A model generated the notes under the pieces. That model was not told the origin of the DNA and did no database searches. It saw only the letters and a list, made by a program, of their open reading frames with translations. Positions 6,589 through 8,365 of a stretch of 8,365 bases of DNA are shown here, piece after piece; positions within the stretch are counted from its first letter, which is position 1; the number at the start of each line of letters is the position of its first letter. The stretch comes from Erysipelotrichia bacterium. Lineage in GTDB: Bacteria > Bacillota_I > Bacilli_A > Erysipelotrichales > Erysipelotrichaceae. Location: assembly GCA_009916335.1 (NCBI GenBank), contig SAAR01000149.1, positions 1 to 8,365 of the forward strand, given 5' to 3'. Position numbers and translations under genes: made by a program.

Positions 6589-6723
6589 ATGTATGAAATT
6601 AAACATAGTACCTTAATTGTAAGTGTCGTATTAGGGGCACTTATGGCAATGACACTAAACTGGGATTATTTCATCTATCTTGGTATTTTCTTAGGAATAT
6701 TATATGAAATTATTGAAAGCTAA
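6589..6723 (+). CDS. Small membrane protein, 44 residues, last gene of the GntR-ABC operon
   Basis: The ATG at 6589 lies 3 bases after the permease stop and in the same frame, and the reading frame ends at the TAA at 6721-6723, just before the operon terminator. The product begins MYEIKHSTLIVSVVLGALMA. It has two hydrophobic stretches (about 8-22 and 27-42) split by NWDY, and ends EIIES, so a two-pass or hairpin membrane peptide is likely. No clear ribosome site is present, so expression would depend on termination-reinitiation from the permease gene. I do not recognise a family. It could be a transporter accessory subunit or a stress peptide. It could also be the remnant of a longer permease, although the in-frame TAA and fresh start argue for a separate product. 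Confidence 0.6.
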   Translation: MYEIKHSTLIVSVVLGALMAMTLNWDYFIYLGIFLGILYEIIES

Positions 6724-6727
6724 AAAG

Positions 6728-6751
6728 AAAGCCTGATTCGTTCAGGCTTTT
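6728..6751. terminator. Bidirectional intrinsic terminator between the GntR-ABC operon and the HD gene
   Basis: AAAGCCTGA (6728-6736), loop TTCGT, TCAGGCTTT (6742-6750): a perfect 9-bp stem followed by T on the plus strand. On the minus strand the stem is followed by CTTTTT. It lies between the convergent genes and overlaps the stop codon of the HD gene (6750-6752), so it can serve both. Confidence 0.9.
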
Positions 6752-7259
6752 AGCATATATTAAATAATAATGTGATTCCTACAAAGCGTACAACTTGCTG
6801 AGAGTAGAGCATTTTATTGCGATAATTTAAACTTGATTCTCTTATTGCCGCAATTTTATCTGCTAATTGAACAATCCACCCTGTTGTTGTTTTAGGTAAT
6901 GTAACACTCATTGGCCACATATGATTCACAATTGCATCTTCTTCTTTTTTATTTAAAGTGAAGTGTTTTTTTGTATTTTCTAACGCCGCTTTCGCATGTG
7001 CTTTACTATGAGAACCTTCATATTCACAATTACGCCAATCGTATAAATAAAAATCATGACATAAACCAGCACGTGCAGCTGAAATATAATCTAAATGTAA
7101 AAATTTCGCAATTAGATAAGAATATTTAGACACTCTTACACAATGCTCTAGTCTTGTCGTTCCTGCATGTTGTGTAAATGCTTCTAGTTTTAACACTTCT
7201 TCATTTGTAATCATATCAAAAATACTGTTAAAAAATTCTAAGTTTTTTGTATCGTTCAT
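6750..7259 (-). CDS. HD-domain phosphohydrolase-like protein
   Basis: A 169-residue soluble protein with the metal-binding pattern of HD hydrolases: His39 (RLEHC), His68-Asp69 (CHDFYLYDW), candidate His84/His88, His113 (NHMWP) and Asp134 (LADKIAA). The HDFYLYDW and NHMWP segments are typical of a small HD family common in clostridia and relatives, whose substrate is not known to me. All expected metal ligands are present, so hydrolysis of a phosphate ester or nucleotide is plausible. The final 20 residues (VVRFVGITLLFNIC) are hydrophobic and may pack on the core. Start ATG at 7257-7259, with AGGTG at 7265-7269. It is transcribed alone, divergent from the Rrf2 gene and convergent with the GntR operon. 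Confidence 0.85.
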   Translation of the reverse strand: MNDTKNLEFFNSIFDMITNEEVLKLEAFTQHAGTTRLEHCVRVSKYSYLIAKFLHLDYISAARAGLCHDFYLYDWRNCEYEGSHSKAHAKAALENTKKHFTLNKKEEDAIVNHMWPMSVTLPKTTTGWIVQLADKIAAIRESSLNYRNKMLYSQQVVRFVGITLLFNIC

Positions 7260-7276
7260 TTCATCACCTAGTGCCT

Positions 7277-7305
7277 ATTATAGAGTAGAGTGTTTAAAAA
7301 GAAAA
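7277..7305 (-). promoter_or_regulatory. Probable promoter of the HD-domain gene
   Basis: A perfect TATAAT (minus strand, 7282-7277) has a weak -35 (TTTTCT, 7305-7300) 17 bases upstream. The transcript would start near 7270, giving a very short leader that just includes the AGGTG ribosome site. Confidence 0.5.
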
Positions 7306-7315
7306 GGAAAAATGT

Positions 7316-7331
7316 ATGAAAGTGTTTTCAT
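7316..7331. repeat. Short perfect palindrome in the HD/Rrf2 divergent region
   Basis: ATGAAA-GTGT-TTTCAT (7316-7331) is a perfect 6-bp inverted repeat around 4 bases. It lies between the two divergent promoters and might be a regulator site or a chance hairpin in AT-rich DNA. Confidence 0.3.
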
Positions 7332-7352
7332 TTATACTGGTTGGTAAATTTC

Positions 7353-7381
7353 TTGACATTCTTTATCCTATCCTATATGAT
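7353..7381 (+). promoter_or_regulatory. Promoter of the Rrf2-cysK unit
   Basis: TTGACA (7353-7358), a perfect -35, and TATGAT (7376-7381), a five-of-six -10, are 17 bases apart, a strong housekeeping-type promoter. Two tandem CCTAT units occupy the end of the spacer (7367-7376). Confidence 0.75.
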
Positions 7382-7389
7382 TTTAATAA

Positions 7390-7406
7390 CCTATTAAACC
7401 GATAGG
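7390..7406. promoter_or_regulatory. Candidate Rrf2 operator downstream of the -10
   Basis: CCTAT (7390-7394) and ATAGG (7402-7406) form an inverted repeat with a 7-base centre at about the transcript start. Rrf2 regulators of cysteine metabolism commonly repress by binding CCTAT/ATAGG-like sites over promoters, so autoregulation is likely. The assignment is by position and motif appearance only. Confidence 0.5.
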
Positions 7407-7428
7407 AATTTAGGTGAAAGGAGAAATG

Positions 7429-7854
7429 ATGAAAGTTTCCACAAAAGGTAGATATGCATTGCGTGTGATGGTTGATCTAGCAATGTATGCTCATCATGAA
7501 TACATACCATTAAAAGATATTGCAAAACGCCAGCAGATTTCTTTAAAGTATCTCGAAACGATTATGCGTATATTGACAACATCTAATTTTGTTTATAGTG
7601 CAAAAGGTGTGCGTGGTGGATACAAACTTGCAAGAAGGGCTGATATGTATCGTGTTGGCGACATTTTAAGAGCTTGTGAAGGAAATATAGTGCCTCTTTT
7701 TTGTATTGAGGATAAACGCTCATGTGAGCGATGTTGCAAGTGTACAACGTACTCCTTTTGGCAAGGATTTAGTGAACATATTAATGAATATCTTGATCGT
7801 TTTACCCTTCAAGATATTGTGAATCAAAATCAACCATTTGATTATATTATATAA
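7429..7854 (+). CDS. Rrf2-family transcriptional regulator, CymR/IscR-like
   Basis: A 141-residue winged-helix regulator starting with the family hallmark MKVSTKGRYALRVMVDLA. Helix-turn-helix residues about 26-55 (IPLKDIAKRQQISLKYLETI) are followed by the wing GVRGGYKLAR (60-69). The C-terminal half has Cys at 83, 92, 99, 102, 103 and 105; the 92/99/105 spacing is close to the Cys92/98/104 set that binds an Fe-S cluster in IscR, so metal or redox sensing is possible. Its position directly before cysK points to control of cysteine synthesis, as with CymR. The ATG at 7429 was preferred because GGAG (7420-7423) is 5 bases upstream and the family's proteins start here; the upstream GTG at 7414 would put the ribosome site inside the gene. 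It probably regulates itself and cysK through the CCTAT/ATAGG site. Confidence 0.92.
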   Translation: MKVSTKGRYALRVMVDLAMYAHHEYIPLKDIAKRQQISLKYLETIMRILTTSNFVYSAKGVRGGYKLARRADMYRVGDILRACEGNIVPLFCIEDKRSCERCCKCTTYSFWQGFSEHINEYLDRFTLQDIVNQNQPFDYII

Positions 7855-7872
7855 ATAAAAGAGGAACAGACA

Positions 7873-8365
7873 ATGAAAAAAATTTATCAAAGTGCAATTG
7901 ATTTAATTGGGAATACACCAATGATTGAATTAACAAATGTAGAGAAAGCATATGATTTAAAGGCAAAGATAGTGGCTAAGGTGGAATTTTTTAATCCTGC
8001 TGGAAGTGTGAAAGATCGTATTGCGAAAGCGATGATTTTGCAGGCAGAAAAAGATGGCATTATTAAAGCGGGAGCAACGATCATTGAGGCAACATCAGGA
8101 AATACAGGCATTGGACTAGCCAGTGTAGCAGCGATGAAAGGCTATCGTGCCATTCTTACAATGCCTGAAACGATGAGTGTGGAACGTAGAAATTTATTAA
8201 AAGCCTATGGGGCACAAATTGTTTTGACACCTGGCAAATTAGGAATGAAAGGGGCGATTGCCAAGGCAGAAGCATTGGCGAAAGAAATTGAGAATAGTTT
8301 TATTCCCTCACAGTTTGAAAACATGGCGAATCCAAGCGTTCATTTTGATACAACAGGAGAAGAGA
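7873..8365 (+). CDS. cysK: Cysteine synthase A (O-acetylserine sulfhydrylase), 3' end outside window
   Basis: The first 164 residues of a PLP enzyme that makes cysteine from O-acetylserine and sulfide in the cytoplasm. Visible hallmarks: IGNTPMIEL (12-20); [11 protein letters not shown] (41-51) with the PLP-binding Lys47; [12 protein letters not shown] (72-83), whose TSGNTG loop holds the cofactor and substrate; [14 protein letters not shown], and [12 protein letters not shown]. Full-length relatives are about 300-310 residues, so roughly half is present. Start ATG at 7873 with GAGGAA (7861-7866) 6 bases upstream. It lies 18 bases after the Rrf2 gene with no terminator between, so they share a transcript. 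The family also includes cystathionine beta-synthase-like enzymes, but the motifs and the Rrf2 neighbour favour CysK. Confidence 0.93.
   Translation, partial: MKKIYQSAIDLIGNTPMIELTNVEKAYDLKAKIVAKVEFFNPAGSVKDRIAKAMILQAEKDGIIKAGATIIEATSGNTGIGLASVAAMKGYRAILTMPETMSVERRNLLKAYGAQIVLTPGKLGMKGAIAKAEALAKEIENSFIPSQFENMANPSVHFDTTGEE

Noticed and set aside
7887..8111. A minus-strand frame inside cysK
   Set aside because: It is the antisense shadow of strongly conserved cysK motifs.

Overview
The window looks like chromosomal DNA from a low-GC, AT-rich Bacillota (Firmicutes), plausibly an Erysipelotrichia/Clostridia-type gut bacterium. The evidence is the strong AGGAGG-type ribosome sites, the YtrA-type GntR/ABC cassette, the clostridial style of Rrf2 regulator in front of cysK, and a Gram-positive cell-wall-anchored protein tail with a (V)NTGD sorting motif. 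The organism assignment is inference; no species can be named from the sequence alone.

The left half (1-4183) is a mosaic of broken genes around one intact gene. At the left edge, on the minus strand, is a fragment of a ribosomal protein S13 (rpsM) gene that lacks its N-terminal part. Next is an intact minus-strand lipoprotein gene (147-2015), in which an ABC-type family 1 solute-binding protein is fused to a C-terminal domain resembling the C-terminal domain of 5'-nucleotidases. Its probable promoter lies inside the apparent start of the next plus-strand reading frame (2048-2986). That frame is the 3' end of a large cell-wall-anchored surface protein. It is followed by the N-terminal half of a YhcG/DUF1016-type gene, which runs out of frame into the C-terminal GGDEF domain of a diguanylate cyclase that has lost its start. 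I read this as a deletion or recombination scar zone. The downstream non-coding stretch (4184-4367) holds several consecutive stem-loops and a probable bidirectional terminator.

The right half is orderly. A tRNA-Arg(CCU) gene (minus strand) lies back to back with a four-gene operon: a YtrA-type GntR repressor, an ABC ATPase, a six-helix ABC-2-type permease, and an unlisted 44-residue membrane protein. A 34-base nested palindrome covers the operon's promoter and is a good candidate for the repressor's own operator. A bidirectional hairpin terminator separates the operon from a convergent HD-domain phosphohydrolase gene. Divergent from the HD gene is an Rrf2-family regulator with an IscR-like cysteine cluster and a candidate operator, followed 18 bases later by cysK (cysteine synthase, cut by the window end). 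These last two probably form a cysteine-biosynthesis unit controlled by cysteine or Fe-S status.

I see no CRISPR array, complete insertion sequence or phage module. The most unusual items are the binding-protein/5'-nucleotidase-C fusion, the YhcG-GGDEF deletion junction, the stray S13 fragment, and the small membrane protein at the end of the GntR-ABC operon.
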